Below, piece after piece: positions 9,779 through 18,209 of a stretch of 64,000 nt of DNA (positions within the stretch are counted from its first letter, which is position 1; every line of letters begins with the position of its first letter). Source of the stretch: JAVBRU01 sp031547595 (lineage in GTDB: Bacteria; Bacillota; Clostridia; Christensenellales; Aristaeellaceae); the NCBI GenBank assembly GCA_031547595.1, contig JAVBRU010000033.1, forward strand, positions 1 to 64,000. Reading direction: 5' to 3'. Both the position numbers and the translations under genes were made by a program. The notes under the pieces were generated by a model. The model did no database searches. It was not told the DNA's origin and worked only from the letters and a program-made list of their open reading frames with translations.

Positions 9779-11596
9779 TTATTTCCGGCTGGTGTCCTTC
9801 ATGCGCTGCTCGTGGCTGAGCTGGCGCTTGCGCATCCGCAGGGATTTGGGGGTGATCTCCAGCAGCTCGTCATCGTCGATGAACTCCAGGCACTCTTCCA
9901 ACGTGAGCGGATGCACGGATACCAGACGCATGCTGTCCTCGGCGGCGGCGGAGTTGCGGGTGTTGGTCACGTGCTTCTTTTTGCAGATATTGACCACGAT
10001 ATCGCCGGGGCGCGCATTCGCGCCGCACAGCATGCCCGCGTACACCGGGGTCTGGGAGGTGATAAACAGGCTGCCGCGCTCCTGCGCATAGAACAGGCCA
10101 TACTGCGTGGCATCGCCCGTTTCGTAACACACCAGCGCGCCGATATTGCGGTGTGGGATATCGCCCTTATAGGCTTCGTAGTGGTGGAAAACAGAGCTCA
10201 TGATGCCCTCGCCGCGGGTATCGGTCATAAACTCGCTGCGGTATCCAAACAAGCCACGGGAGGGAATCAGGAACTCCAGACGCACGCGGTCTCCGCCATG
10301 CATGGATTCGAGCACGGCGCGGCGGCGGCCCAGCTTTTCGATCACGGCACCAGCGTGCGCCTGTGGCACGTCCGCCACCATCAGCTCAATCGGCTCGTGC
10401 TTTTCACCATCCACCACCTTGAAAATAACCTGCGGCTTGCTGACCTGGAACTCATACCCCTCGCGGCGCATGTTCTCAATCAAAATGGACAAATGCAGCT
10501 CGCCACGGCCGCACACCTCAAAGGCATCGGGGGTTTCGCCGTCTTTCACGCGAAGGGACACGTCGGTCTCAAGCTCCCGGTACAACCGGGCGCGCAAGTG
10601 GCGGCTGGTCACAAACTGGCCCTCGCGGCCGGCGAAGGGAGAATCGTTGACGGAGAAGGTCATGGTGACGGTAGGTTCGGTGATGGCCACAAAAGGCAAT
10701 GCTTCAATGTGCGCAGGATCGCACACGGTATCGCCGATGGAGATATCCGCAAGGCCGGTTAGCGCCACGATGTCGCCCATGCTGACGGTATCCGCAGGAA
10801 CGCGCTTGAGGCCGTCATAAAAGCTGAGGCCGGTCAGGCGCCAGGGCGCCGTGTGGCTGGTAGTGGTATCGTTGCAGCGCACCACCATCATGGCCTCGTG
10901 CAGGCTGCCCCGTGCAATGCGGCCAATACCGATGCGGCCCACGTATTCGTTGTAGTCGATGGTGGAAATCAGCACCTGTGCGGGGCCGTCCATATCGCCT
11001 TCCGGCGCGGGGATATACTTGATGACAGTCTCGAACAGATCGCGCAGGTCTTCCTTGGGGTCGTTCAAATCCAGGGTGGCCGTGCCCTTGCGCGCGGAGG
11101 CGTAGATGATGGGGCGGTCGAGGGTTTCCGGATCGGCATCCAGCTCGATCAGCAGGTCAATCAGCTCATTGACCACCTCATCGCAGCGGGCGTCGGCACG
11201 GTCTACCTTGTTGATCACCGGCAGCACCGGCAGGTTCAGCGCCAGCGCCTTTTGCAGCACAAAGCGGGTCTGGGGCATGGGGCCTTCAAAGCTGTCCACC
11301 AGCAGCAACACACCGTCCACCATTTTCAGCACGCGCTCCACCTCGCCGCCAAAATCGGCGTGGCCGGGGGTGTCTACAATGTTGATTTTGGTGTCTTTAT
11401 AGTGCACAGCCGTATTTTTGGCAAGAATCGTGATACCGCGCTCCCGCTCCAAATCGTTGCTGTCCATCACGCGTTCCACCACTTGCTGGTTCTGGCGGTA
11501 CACGCCGCCTTGGCGCAGCATCTGGTCTACCAAGGTGGTTTTGCCGTGGTCAACGTGGGCGATAATGGCGATGTTACGGATGTCTTGGCGAATCAT
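9779..11596 (-). CDS. typA: Ribosome-associated GTPase TypA/BipA
   Basis: A 605-residue translational GTPase of normal family length. G1 reads AHVDHGKTT (residues 14-22), G2 is in ERGITI, G3 is DTPGHADF, and G4 is NKVDR. EF-G-like domains III and V follow, then the BipA-specific C-terminal domain, which ends in a basic region with RMRKRQLSHEQR. It binds the 70S ribosome and supports 50S assembly and stress growth. It is monocistronic, with its own promoter and terminator. Start ATG at 11596 follows AGAGGAAC. Confidence 0.95.
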   Translation of the reverse strand: MIRQDIRNIAIIAHVDHGKTTLVDQMLRQGGVYRQNQQVVERVMDSNDLERERGITILAKNTAVHYKDTKINIVDTPGHADFGGEVERVLKMVDGVLLLVDSFEGPMPQTRFVLQKALALNLPVLPVINKVDRADARCDEVVNELIDLLIELDADPETLDRPIIYASARKGTATLDLNDPKEDLRDLFETVIKYIPAPEGDMDGPAQVLISTIDYNEYVGRIGIGRIARGSLHEAMMVVRCNDTTTSHTAPWRLTGLSFYDGLKRVPADTVSMGDIVALTGLADISIGDTVCDPAHIEALPFVAITEPTVTMTFSVNDSPFAGREGQFVTSRHLRARLYRELETDVSLRVKDGETPDAFEVCGRGELHLSILIENMRREGYEFQVSKPQVIFKVVDGEKHEPIELMVADVPQAHAGAVIEKLGRRRAVLESMHGGDRVRLEFLIPSRGLFGYRSEFMTDTRGEGIMSSVFHHYEAYKGDIPHRNIGALVCYETGDATQYGLFYAQERGSLFITSQTPVYAGMLCGANARPGDIVVNICKKKHVTNTRNSAAAEDSMRLVSVHPLTLEECLEFIDDDELLEITPKSLRMRKRQLSHEQRMKDTSRK

Positions 11597-11645
11597 CTGA
11601 TAAGTTCCTCTCTTTCGCGCGTTTGCGCATGGGCTAACAGCTTAT

Positions 11646-11673
11646 TGTATAATATCGCCGCGAGGTTTGTCAA
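11646..11673 (-). promoter_or_regulatory. Promoter of typA
   Basis: Minus-strand TTGACA (11668-11673) and TATACA (11646-11651) with a 16-bp spacer, about 50 bp upstream of the typA start. Confidence 0.65.
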
Positions 11674-11968
11674 ATATTTTGCGCAGATTTTAGCAATTTG
11701 CAGTGGATGATTTTTCGTTTTTATATAAATATGACAAAAGCCAGAGCACATCAAGCGTAAATATTCTTCCGCACCTGTGATTTATCATACCGATCGTGAC
11801 ATAATCCTATCAAGGCCCAGAAAACAGCAATTTTTGCCGCTCCTGCCGTCGGCAAGAAGAATAAGGCCATTCTCCTGACCTGCCACGAACATAAACAACC
11901 GACTAACCCAAGGGGTGCGCATGCGGAGCACCAAAATCCTCCGTAAATACAAAGAATGAAGGAGAAAA
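11674..11968. other. Intergenic region without a recognisable gene
   Basis: About 300 bp of lower-GC sequence between the typA promoter and the QueD-like gene. I see no reading frame with coding character, and no preQ1 or folate riboswitch signature although the downstream gene is a pterin-synthase homologue. A plus-strand promoter must lie here but none stands out. Confidence 0.5.
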
Positions 11969-12541
11969 ATGATGAGAAGCTTTACAAAACTGGACTTACA
12001 ATATGCCCACCGATTCTATGGATTCAAGGGCGAAGCGCAGTATCTGCACGGGCACACAGGCATCCTGACCCTGGAGGTGGAAGATACCGTCAACGCCGGC
12101 GTCAACATGGTATTTCCCTGCAATGAAATCCAAAAAATCGCGTGGGAGGTGCTGCAAAACTTTGACCACGCGCTGATTTTGAGGGAGGATGATCCCCTGC
12201 TACCCGCTATTTTGGCCGTTTATGAGGCGCAGGGCATCAAGGATGGCGCGCCAACCAACAAACAAAAGGGCCCTGCGTTCAAGACGGAGCTTGCCACCGC
12301 GTATCCCGAATGCCGCCTGGTTGTGACCAAAGAAACCATGACCGTGGAAGGCATGATCAAAATCGTTTATGACTTGCTGAAAGACAAGCTGAATATCGTA
12401 AAACTCACCTTCACAAGCGGCGTAAATGGCGCCACGGAAGAATACAGCAAAGAGCAGCTGCAAGAAAAAGACCGCTGCCCGCTGTGCGGCATCCTGCTGA
12501 ACGAAAACGGCGTGTGTCCCAAGTGCGGATACAAGAAGTAG
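11969..12541 (+). CDS. 6-pyruvoyl-tetrahydropterin synthase/QueD-like protein with C-terminal zinc ribbon
   Basis: A 190-residue protein. The N-terminal metal-binding signature of the QueD/PTPS family is visible as AHRFYGFKG followed by YLHGHTG, and the conserved acid near the end is in SGVNGATEEYS. In QueD a catalytic Cys sits four residues before HGH; here that position is Ala and a Glu lies one residue earlier, so the usual carboxy-tetrahydropterin chemistry is doubtful. The C-terminus adds CPLCGILL and CPKCGYKK, a four-Cys zinc ribbon not found in canonical QueD. There are no queC/queE/queF neighbours, so a role in queuosine synthesis is not supported by context. ATG at 11969 or 11972; the site GAAGGAG favours either. 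Confidence 0.7.
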   Translation: MMRSFTKLDLQYAHRFYGFKGEAQYLHGHTGILTLEVEDTVNAGVNMVFPCNEIQKIAWEVLQNFDHALILREDDPLLPAILAVYEAQGIKDGAPTNKQKGPAFKTELATAYPECRLVVTKETMTVEGMIKIVYDLLKDKLNIVKLTFTSGVNGATEEYSKEQLQEKDRCPLCGILLNENGVCPKCGYKK

Positions 12542-12549
12542 TTTAGCTT

Positions 12550-12580
12550 GACTTCGCGCAACACGGCAGGCCGCGAAGTC
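12550..12580. other. Inverted repeat behind the QueD-like gene
   Basis: GACTTCGCG pairs with CGCGAAGTC around a 13-bp loop, just before a proper terminator. Possibly part of a tandem terminator. Confidence 0.4.
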
Positions 12581-12585
12581 ATTCA

Positions 12586-12613
12586 ACGTCCATCTTCGGA
12601 TGGGCGTTTTTTT
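12586..12613 (+). terminator. Intrinsic terminator
   Basis: ACGTCCATC and GATGGGCGT pair around a stable TTCG loop and are followed by six T residues. It ends the QueD-like transcript. Confidence 0.85.
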
Positions 12614-12625
12614 CGTCCCATTCAC

Positions 12626-12654
12626 TTTACACGCCCCATATTATGTGATACAAT
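12626..12654 (+). promoter_or_regulatory. Promoter of the sugar-binding protein gene
   Basis: TTTACA (12626-12631) and TACAAT (12649-12654) with a 17-bp spacer, about 80 bp upstream of the start codon. Confidence 0.65.
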
Positions 12655-12737
12655 TGGGCTTAGAGATGGCATTTCACGCTGCGTGTAAATGATTCGGCGT
12701 CAAAGCAAATCAAAATACGCAAAGGGGAGACAGAAAA

Positions 12738-14009
12738 ATGAAAAAACTTGTGGCAATTGTGTTGGTTGCGATGCTGGCTTTGCCCATGGCTTGCTTTGCG
12801 CAAGCGAAGGACAAGACGACCGTCACCCTGTGGCACACCTTTACCGGCGCTCAGCTGGCAATGATCGACACCCTGGTGGAAGAATTCAACGCTTCCTCCG
12901 ACGCATTCACCGTGGTAGCGGAGGCCTTCCCGAACTCGGGCTTCGACTCCAAGGTGCAAACAGCCATCGCCAACGGCGAGGGGCCCGACATCATCTTCCA
13001 CTACTCCTCCGAAGCCGCCAACTACATCGATGGCCAGAACCCGGAGAACAACCTGATCGTGGACTTTGGCCAGTACATCCATGACCCCGAAATCGGCATC
13101 GAAGGCTGGGACACCGGCATGGACAAGGTGCTGCTGGACGAAACAGTCGGCTTTGACGACGGCCTGATGCACGCCATTCCACTGGTGCGCACCGGCCCCA
13201 TCCTGTTCTACAACAAGACCATCTTGGACGAACTGAATCTGGCCGTGCCCACCACCTGGGCGGAGCTTGCCGAAACCGCCAAGGCCATCACCGAAGCGAA
13301 GGGCATCTATGGCTTTGCAACCGACTCCCTGGCCGATATGATGCAGGCATTGATTTTGCAAAACGGCTCTGAATACATTGACGTTGCTGCCAAAGAGGCA
13401 AAGATCAACAACCCCATCACCGTTGACGCGGCCGCCTGGTATGGCGACAACGTGAAGGCCGGGTATTTCGCGCCCGCCCCCACCTCGGACTATTATTCCA
13501 ACGACATGAACAGCCAGCTGCTGGGCATGTACATCGGCTCCTGCGCCGGGGTGCCCTATCTGCTGGCCGAGGAAAATGGCTGGGAACTGGGCATGGCCGC
13601 CATGCCGCTTCAGGGCACGCAGCGCTGGTATCCCGCGTGGAACCGCAGCGCCATCGCTTTCAAATCCACCCAGGCGCGGGAGCTGGGGGCTTATCTGTTC
13701 ATCAAATTCTTTGTTGCGCCGGAAAACAACGTGCGCTGGTGCACCGCGATGATCGCGCTGTCTCCCTACTATGCCACGCACAAGATGGAGGGCTATCAGG
13801 ATCTGGTGGACGCCAATGTGGCGCTGCAAGTGGTGCAATCCTGCCTGCCGGATGCGGGCTTCCTGCCCACCGTTTATGGTGCTTCCACCATTCGTGACGA
13901 GCTGAAGGCGCTGGCACAGATGGCCGGGGATGCCAACCTGACCACGCCCATAGCCGACCTGGTGGCCGCAGCCGAAATAACCTGCACCGAGAAAATGCAG
14001 GACAATTGA
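12738..14009 (+). CDS. ABC-transporter extracellular solute-binding protein (sugar type, family 1)
   Basis: A 423-residue secreted binding protein. Residues 1-22 form a signal peptide (MKKLVAIVLVAMLALPMACF). The mature part begins like MalE-type proteins (TVTLWHTFTGAQ) and contains the family's conserved PLVRTGPILFYNK and GIYGFAT segments. The Cys near residue 19 is not in a good lipobox, so anchoring as a lipoprotein is uncertain. The gene stands alone between its own promoter and terminator, with no permease or ATPase beside it, so it probably feeds a transporter encoded elsewhere. Confidence 0.85.
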   Translation: MKKLVAIVLVAMLALPMACFAQAKDKTTVTLWHTFTGAQLAMIDTLVEEFNASSDAFTVVAEAFPNSGFDSKVQTAIANGEGPDIIFHYSSEAANYIDGQNPENNLIVDFGQYIHDPEIGIEGWDTGMDKVLLDETVGFDDGLMHAIPLVRTGPILFYNKTILDELNLAVPTTWAELAETAKAITEAKGIYGFATDSLADMMQALILQNGSEYIDVAAKEAKINNPITVDAAAWYGDNVKAGYFAPAPTSDYYSNDMNSQLLGMYIGSCAGVPYLLAEENGWELGMAAMPLQGTQRWYPAWNRSAIAFKSTQARELGAYLFIKFFVAPENNVRWCTAMIALSPYYATHKMEGYQDLVDANVALQVVQSCLPDAGFLPTVYGASTIRDELKALAQMAGDANLTTPIADLVAAAEITCTEKMQDN

Positions 14010-14022
14010 TCCGATACACCTT

Positions 14023-14058
14023 GCCTTCCCGCTCCCTCAAGGGCGGGAAGGCTTTTTT
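14023..14058 (+). terminator. Intrinsic terminator of the binding-protein gene
   Basis: GCCTTCCCGC and GCGGGAAGGC form a perfect 10-bp stem followed by six T residues. Confidence 0.88.
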
Positions 14059-14088
14059 ACGAATATACCGACTTTCGGGCTGTTCCCC

Positions 14089-14117
14089 TTGTGCGGAGGG
14101 CCTGTTTGCGGTATAAT
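14089..14117 (+). promoter_or_regulatory. Promoter of gpmI
   Basis: TTGTGC and a perfect TATAAT (14112-14117) with 17 bp between them, followed about 65 bp later by the gpmI start. It probably drives the long run of co-directional genes that follows. Confidence 0.65.
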
Positions 14118-14181
14118 AAAAGGTGCGGTATCAGACCTGTTTTTGCCGCCGAACAGTCAATTTTGAAGGAGATATATAGTT

Positions 14182-15711
14182 ATGAGCAAACAACTGACCG
14201 CCCTGCTGATCATGGATGGCTTTGGCATCAATCCCGCGCATGAGGGCAACGCGATTTTTGCTGCGGGCACGCCCAATCTCGATCAACTGCTGGCGGCGTA
14301 CCCCCATACCCAGCTGGATGCCAGCGGCATGGCGGTGGGCCTGCCTGATGGGCAGATGGGCAACAGCGAAGTGGGGCACCTCAACATCGGCGCGGGGCGC
14401 GTGGTGTATCAGGAGCTGACGCGCATCACCAAGGACATCCAGGACGGCGATTTCTTCAAAAAAGAGCCGCTGATCTGGGCGATGCAAAGCGCGAAAGAAA
14501 AGGGCACCGCACTGCACCTGATGGGCTTGTTATCCGACGGCGGCGTGCACAGCCACAATACCCATCTGTATGCCCTGCTGGAAATGGCCAAGCAATGGGA
14601 TTTGAAGCGCGTATATGTGCATTGCCTGCTGGATGGCCGCGATGTGCCGCCCACCAGCGGTGCGGATTTTGTGCAGCAGCTGCAGGATAAAATCAACGAA
14701 ATCGGCGTGGGCGAAATCGCCACCATCCAGGGCCGCTATTGGGGCATGGACCGCGACAACATCTGGGAGCGCGTGAAGAAGGGCTACGACGCGATCGTGC
14801 TTGGCAAGGGCGTAGAAGCCACCGACCCTGTGCAGGCCGTAAAGGACAGCTACACCGCAGGCAAGACCGACGAGTTTATGGAGCCCACCGCGCTGTGCAA
14901 GGACGGCATTGTGAACGCCAATGACAGCGTGATTTTCTTCAATTTCCGCCCTGACCGCGCGCGGCAAATCACCCGCTCCTTCATCCAGCCGGATTTTGCG
15001 GGCTTTGAACGCGAAAAAGGCTTCCTGCCCCTGCAATTTGTGAGCATGACCCAGTATGACGAGACCTTTACCGGCCTCAAGATCGTCAACCCGCCGGATT
15101 CCCTCAGCAACACGCTGGGCGAATACCTGGCCGAAAAGGGCCTCAAGCAGGTGCGCATTGCCGAAACCCAGAAATACGCGCACGTTACTTTCTTCTTCAA
15201 CGGCGGCGTGGAAGCACCGAGTGCCAACGAGGACCGCGTGCTCATTCCCTCCAGCAAGGTGGCCACCTTCGATATGAAGCCCGAAATGAGCGCCCCGGAA
15301 GTGACGGCAAAAGCCCTGGAGCTGATTGACAGCGGCGAGTATGACGTGATGATTTTGAACTTTGCCAACTGCGATATGGTGGGGCATACCGGCGTGATGG
15401 ATGCCGCCGTGCAGGCCGTGAAAACCGTGGACGAGAGCGTCGGCATCCTCGTGAAGGAAATCCTCAAAAAAGGCGGCCGCGCGTTTGTGACGGCCGACCA
15501 CGGCAATGCCGACCAGATGATCGACCCGGACAGCGGCGAAGTCTTCACCGCCCACACCACCAACCCCGTGCCCTTCATCGCCTGTGACGACGGCCTGGTG
15601 GGCCGCAGCCTGCGCGGCGGCGGCCGCCTGGCGGATATTGCGCCCACCATGCTCAGCGCCATGGGGCTGGAGGTTCCGGGTGAGATGACGGGCAAGAGCC
15701 TGATTGTATGA
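14182..15711 (+). CDS. gpmI: 2,3-bisphosphoglycerate-independent phosphoglycerate mutase
   Basis: A 509-residue cytoplasmic glycolytic enzyme that interconverts 3- and 2-phosphoglycerate, using two metal ions and a phosphoserine intermediate. The N-terminal metal ligand is in LLIMDGFGIN, the catalytic Ser in GQMGNSEVGHLNIGAG, and later ligands in NFANCDMVGHTG and TADHGNADQM. Length is normal for the family. ATG at 14182 follows GAAGGAG. It overlaps the next gene by 4 bp. Confidence 0.96.
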   Translation: MSKQLTALLIMDGFGINPAHEGNAIFAAGTPNLDQLLAAYPHTQLDASGMAVGLPDGQMGNSEVGHLNIGAGRVVYQELTRITKDIQDGDFFKKEPLIWAMQSAKEKGTALHLMGLLSDGGVHSHNTHLYALLEMAKQWDLKRVYVHCLLDGRDVPPTSGADFVQQLQDKINEIGVGEIATIQGRYWGMDRDNIWERVKKGYDAIVLGKGVEATDPVQAVKDSYTAGKTDEFMEPTALCKDGIVNANDSVIFFNFRPDRARQITRSFIQPDFAGFEREKGFLPLQFVSMTQYDETFTGLKIVNPPDSLSNTLGEYLAEKGLKQVRIAETQKYAHVTFFFNGGVEAPSANEDRVLIPSSKVATFDMKPEMSAPEVTAKALELIDSGEYDVMILNFANCDMVGHTGVMDAAVQAVKTVDESVGILVKEILKKGGRAFVTADHGNADQMIDPDSGEVFTAHTTNPVPFIACDDGLVGRSLRGGGRLADIAPTMLSAMGLEVPGEMTGKSLIV

Positions 15712-16355
15712 TCCGCTATTATTGCGGCAAGTGCAAGGCGGGCAGCGAAACCCGCGCGTGCAGCAAATGCGGCAAAAACCTGCCCGCCAACACCGAGTAT
15801 AACGAATGGTCGGTATACCATGTGCCGGTGGCTGACGGCGCGCTGTGGCGCTTTGCGTTCTTGACGCTGCTGGCGGCGGCGGTGCTGCTGTTCGCCATCG
15901 TGTTTGGCGGCGAAGCGCTGCTGTCGGGCACAGACAAGGCCATGGCGCTATTTGACAGCCGCCTCGCGCCGGTCATTGTGGCGATCATCCCGGTGGGGCT
16001 GCTGGTGCTGTTCATTGGCCTTAACATCCAAGGCCGCGAAACCATCTATTACAAAATGAACTACGTGGGCGTGCGCCTGGAAACCTGGCACCCCGCTTCC
16101 CGCATCAAAAGCTGGGCGCGGCTGCAGGACGCCAACATGGAAAGCGCGTTTGTAGACCCGGAGGGTCTCAAAATTGTGCGCGGCCAGGTGCGGCATATCC
16201 TGTGGCAGGATGTGCAGGTGGTGCGCTATTCGCCCACACGCGGCGCGATTCTTCTATACCACACGGCGCACTGCGCGCCCTTCACCCTGCGCCTGCCGCC
16301 GGAGGAGTACGAAACGGCCTCGGCCATGGTGCAAAAATACTGTAAAGGCAAATAG
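15708..16355 (+). CDS. Zinc-ribbon membrane protein with PH-like C-terminus
   Basis: A 215-residue protein of unknown function. The N-terminus holds YYCGKCK and CSKCGKN, a four-Cys zinc ribbon; two membrane helices follow (about residues 48-70 and 87-107). The C-terminal 100 residues (GVRLETWHPASR to FTLRLPPEEYE) look like the PH-like domain often found behind two helices in small bacterial membrane proteins. It is coupled to gpmI by ATGA and followed 11 bp later by deoC, but nothing links it to either pathway. Confidence 0.7.
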   Translation: MIRYYCGKCKAGSETRACSKCGKNLPANTEYNEWSVYHVPVADGALWRFAFLTLLAAAVLLFAIVFGGEALLSGTDKAMALFDSRLAPVIVAIIPVGLLVLFIGLNIQGRETIYYKMNYVGVRLETWHPASRIKSWARLQDANMESAFVDPEGLKIVRGQVRHILWQDVQVVRYSPTRGAILLYHTAHCAPFTLRLPPEEYETASAMVQKYCKGK

Positions 16356-16366
16356 GAGGAAGTATT

Positions 16367-17110
16367 ATGGCAAAAATAACTGCAAAAGACATTGCCGCCA
16401 TGCTGGATCATTCCACTTTGCAGCCGTTCCTGGCGCCGTCGGACATCGAAAAGGGCTGCGATATCGCACTTGAATACAACGTAGCCACGGTGTGCGCCCG
16501 CCCGGGCGATATGCCCCTGGTGGTGAAGCGCCTGCAAGGCAGCAGCGTGCTGCCCTGCACGGTGATTGGCTTCCCCCACGGTGCGCATCACACGGCTGTG
16601 AAGGTGTTTGAGGCGAACCGCGCGCTGGATGACGGCTGCAAAGAGCTGGATATGGTGATCCATATCGGCCAGCTGCTGGCTGGCGAAGCCGCGTATGTGC
16701 AAGATGAGATTGCGCAGCTGGCTGAGGCTGCCCACGCACGCGATGCAATTCTGAAAGTGATCCTGGAGACCTGCTACCTGAATGACGAGCAAAAAGTGCT
16801 GGCGTGCAAGCTCAGCGAAGCTGCGGGAGCGGATTTTGTGAAAACCTCCACAGGCTACGGCAGCAAGGGTGCCACCATCGCCGATGTGCAATTGATGCGC
16901 AAAACGGTGGCTTCCGCCGTACGCGTCAAGGCCTCCGGCGGCATCCGCGATTTGGATACCGTGCTGCACTGCCGCGTGGCGGGCGCCACACGCTGCGGCG
17001 TATCGGCCACCGTGGCCATCATGCAGGAAGCGCTGCGGCGCGAGCAGGAAGGCGCGCTGGTGCTGCCGCTGACGGCGGAAATCGACATGGGCAGCGCCTC
17101 CTACGCCTGA
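16367..17110 (+). CDS. deoC: Deoxyribose-phosphate aldolase
   Basis: A 247-residue class I aldolase that splits 2-deoxyribose 5-phosphate into acetaldehyde and glyceraldehyde 3-phosphate in deoxynucleoside breakdown. The Schiff-base Lys lies in ADFVKTSTGY, the second active-site Lys in VRVKASGGIRD, and the helper Asp in KELDMVIHIG. The start is ATG with AGGAGG. No other deo genes are adjacent. Its TGA overlaps the ATG of ruvC by one base. Confidence 0.95.
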   Translation: MAKITAKDIAAMLDHSTLQPFLAPSDIEKGCDIALEYNVATVCARPGDMPLVVKRLQGSSVLPCTVIGFPHGAHHTAVKVFEANRALDDGCKELDMVIHIGQLLAGEAAYVQDEIAQLAEAAHARDAILKVILETCYLNDEQKVLACKLSEAAGADFVKTSTGYGSKGATIADVQLMRKTVASAVRVKASGGIRDLDTVLHCRVAGATRCGVSATVAIMQEALRREQEGALVLPLTAEIDMGSASYA

Positions 17111-17604
17111 TGCGGATACTGGGTATTGACCCGGGGCTTGCCACCATGGGCTACGGTGTTGTGGACAGCGACGGGCGAAAGCAACAGCTGGTGATTGGCG
17201 GGGTATTGACCACCACGCCCGATATGCGCCTGCCCGACCGCCTGCACAGCCTGTACACCGGAATCCGGGATTTGTTGACGCTGTATCAGCCGGACGATAT
17301 TGCCTTTGAAGAATTGTTCTTTGCCCGCAATGTGACCACGGCCTTCACCGTGGGTGCGGCGCGCGGCGCGGCGATCTGCGCATGCGCGGAGTTTACGCAG
17401 AACCTCTACGAATACACCCCCATGCAGGTGAAGCAGGCGGTGGTGGGCTATGGCAAGGCGGACAAGCACCAGGTGCAGCACATGGTGAAGCTGCTGCTTG
17501 GACTACAGGATATCCTGCGCCCGGACGACGCTGCGGACGCGGTGGCGGTGGCCATCACCCATGCCAACACGGGCATCATGAAAACACAGTTTAGGATGAA
17601 GTGA
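17110..17604 (+). CDS. ruvC: Holliday junction endonuclease RuvC
   Basis: A 164-residue resolvase. The first catalytic Asp is in ILGIDPGLATMG (residue 7), the second acid in DIAFEELFFARN, and the last pair in RPDDAADAVAVAITH. It cuts Holliday junctions moved by RuvAB. I chose ATG at 17110, which overlaps the deoC stop; the frame is open further upstream but would run through deoC. First gene of a ruvC-ruvA-ruvB cluster. Confidence 0.95.
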   Translation: MRILGIDPGLATMGYGVVDSDGRKQQLVIGGVLTTTPDMRLPDRLHSLYTGIRDLLTLYQPDDIAFEELFFARNVTTAFTVGAARGAAICACAEFTQNLYEYTPMQVKQAVVGYGKADKHQVQHMVKLLLGLQDILRPDDAADAVAVAITHANTGIMKTQFRMK

Positions 17605-17606
17605 CA

Positions 17607-18209
17607 ATGTACGCATATCTCGAAGGTCTGGTGGCGGATAAGGCCGCGAACGAGCTGGTGATTGACGTGGGCGGCGTGGGCTATTTGCTGACCTGCAGCA
17701 TGACCACGCTGCAAAACACGCCCGCCCAGGGCGAGCGCATGCGCGTGTATACCTACCTTGCCGTGCGCGAGGACGCGTTGGAGCTGTACGGCTTTGCATC
17801 GCGCGAGGAAAAGCAGATGTTCCTGCGCCTGACCAGCGTGACGGGCATCGGCCCCAAATCTGCCGTGGCGATCCTGGGCAGCATGCCGCTGACGGATTTG
17901 ACGCTGGCCATCATCATGGGCGATGTGACGGCGTTGTCCCGTGCGCCGGGCGTGGGAAAAAAGACGGCGCAGCGTATTGCCCTGGAATTGAAGGAACAAG
18001 TGTCTGCAAGCACGCTGGACTATGCGCCGGATGCCCAGGCCACCGCCGCCGTGATGCGCGGCGATGCCGCCAGTGAAGCATTGGAGGCCTTGCAATCGCT
18101 GGGCTACAGCGCGGCAGAGGCCGCCAAGGCCATTTCTCAAGTGAAAAACCAAAGCGACCGGGCGGATGAGTTGGTGCGTCTGGCGCTTAGGAATATGGCA
18201 GGGATGTGA
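17607..18209 (+). CDS. ruvA: Holliday junction DNA helicase subunit RuvA
   Basis: A 200-residue junction-binding protein. Domain I begins MYAYLEGLVADK, two helix-hairpin-helix motifs are visible around VTGIGPKSAVAIL and APGVGKKTAQRIALEL, and the C-terminal RuvB-binding domain ends with EALQSLGYSAAEAAKA. A GTG two codons upstream overlaps the ruvC stop, but ATG at 17607 gives the usual N-terminus. It overlaps ruvB by 4 bp. Confidence 0.96.
   Translation: MYAYLEGLVADKAANELVIDVGGVGYLLTCSMTTLQNTPAQGERMRVYTYLAVREDALELYGFASREEKQMFLRLTSVTGIGPKSAVAILGSMPLTDLTLAIIMGDVTALSRAPGVGKKTAQRIALELKEQVSASTLDYAPDAQATAAVMRGDAASEALEALQSLGYSAAEAAKAISQVKNQSDRADELVRLALRNMAGM

Noticed and set aside
11674..11968. preQ1 or folate riboswitch in front of the QueD-like gene
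   Set aside because: No matching conserved sequence or pairing could be found.
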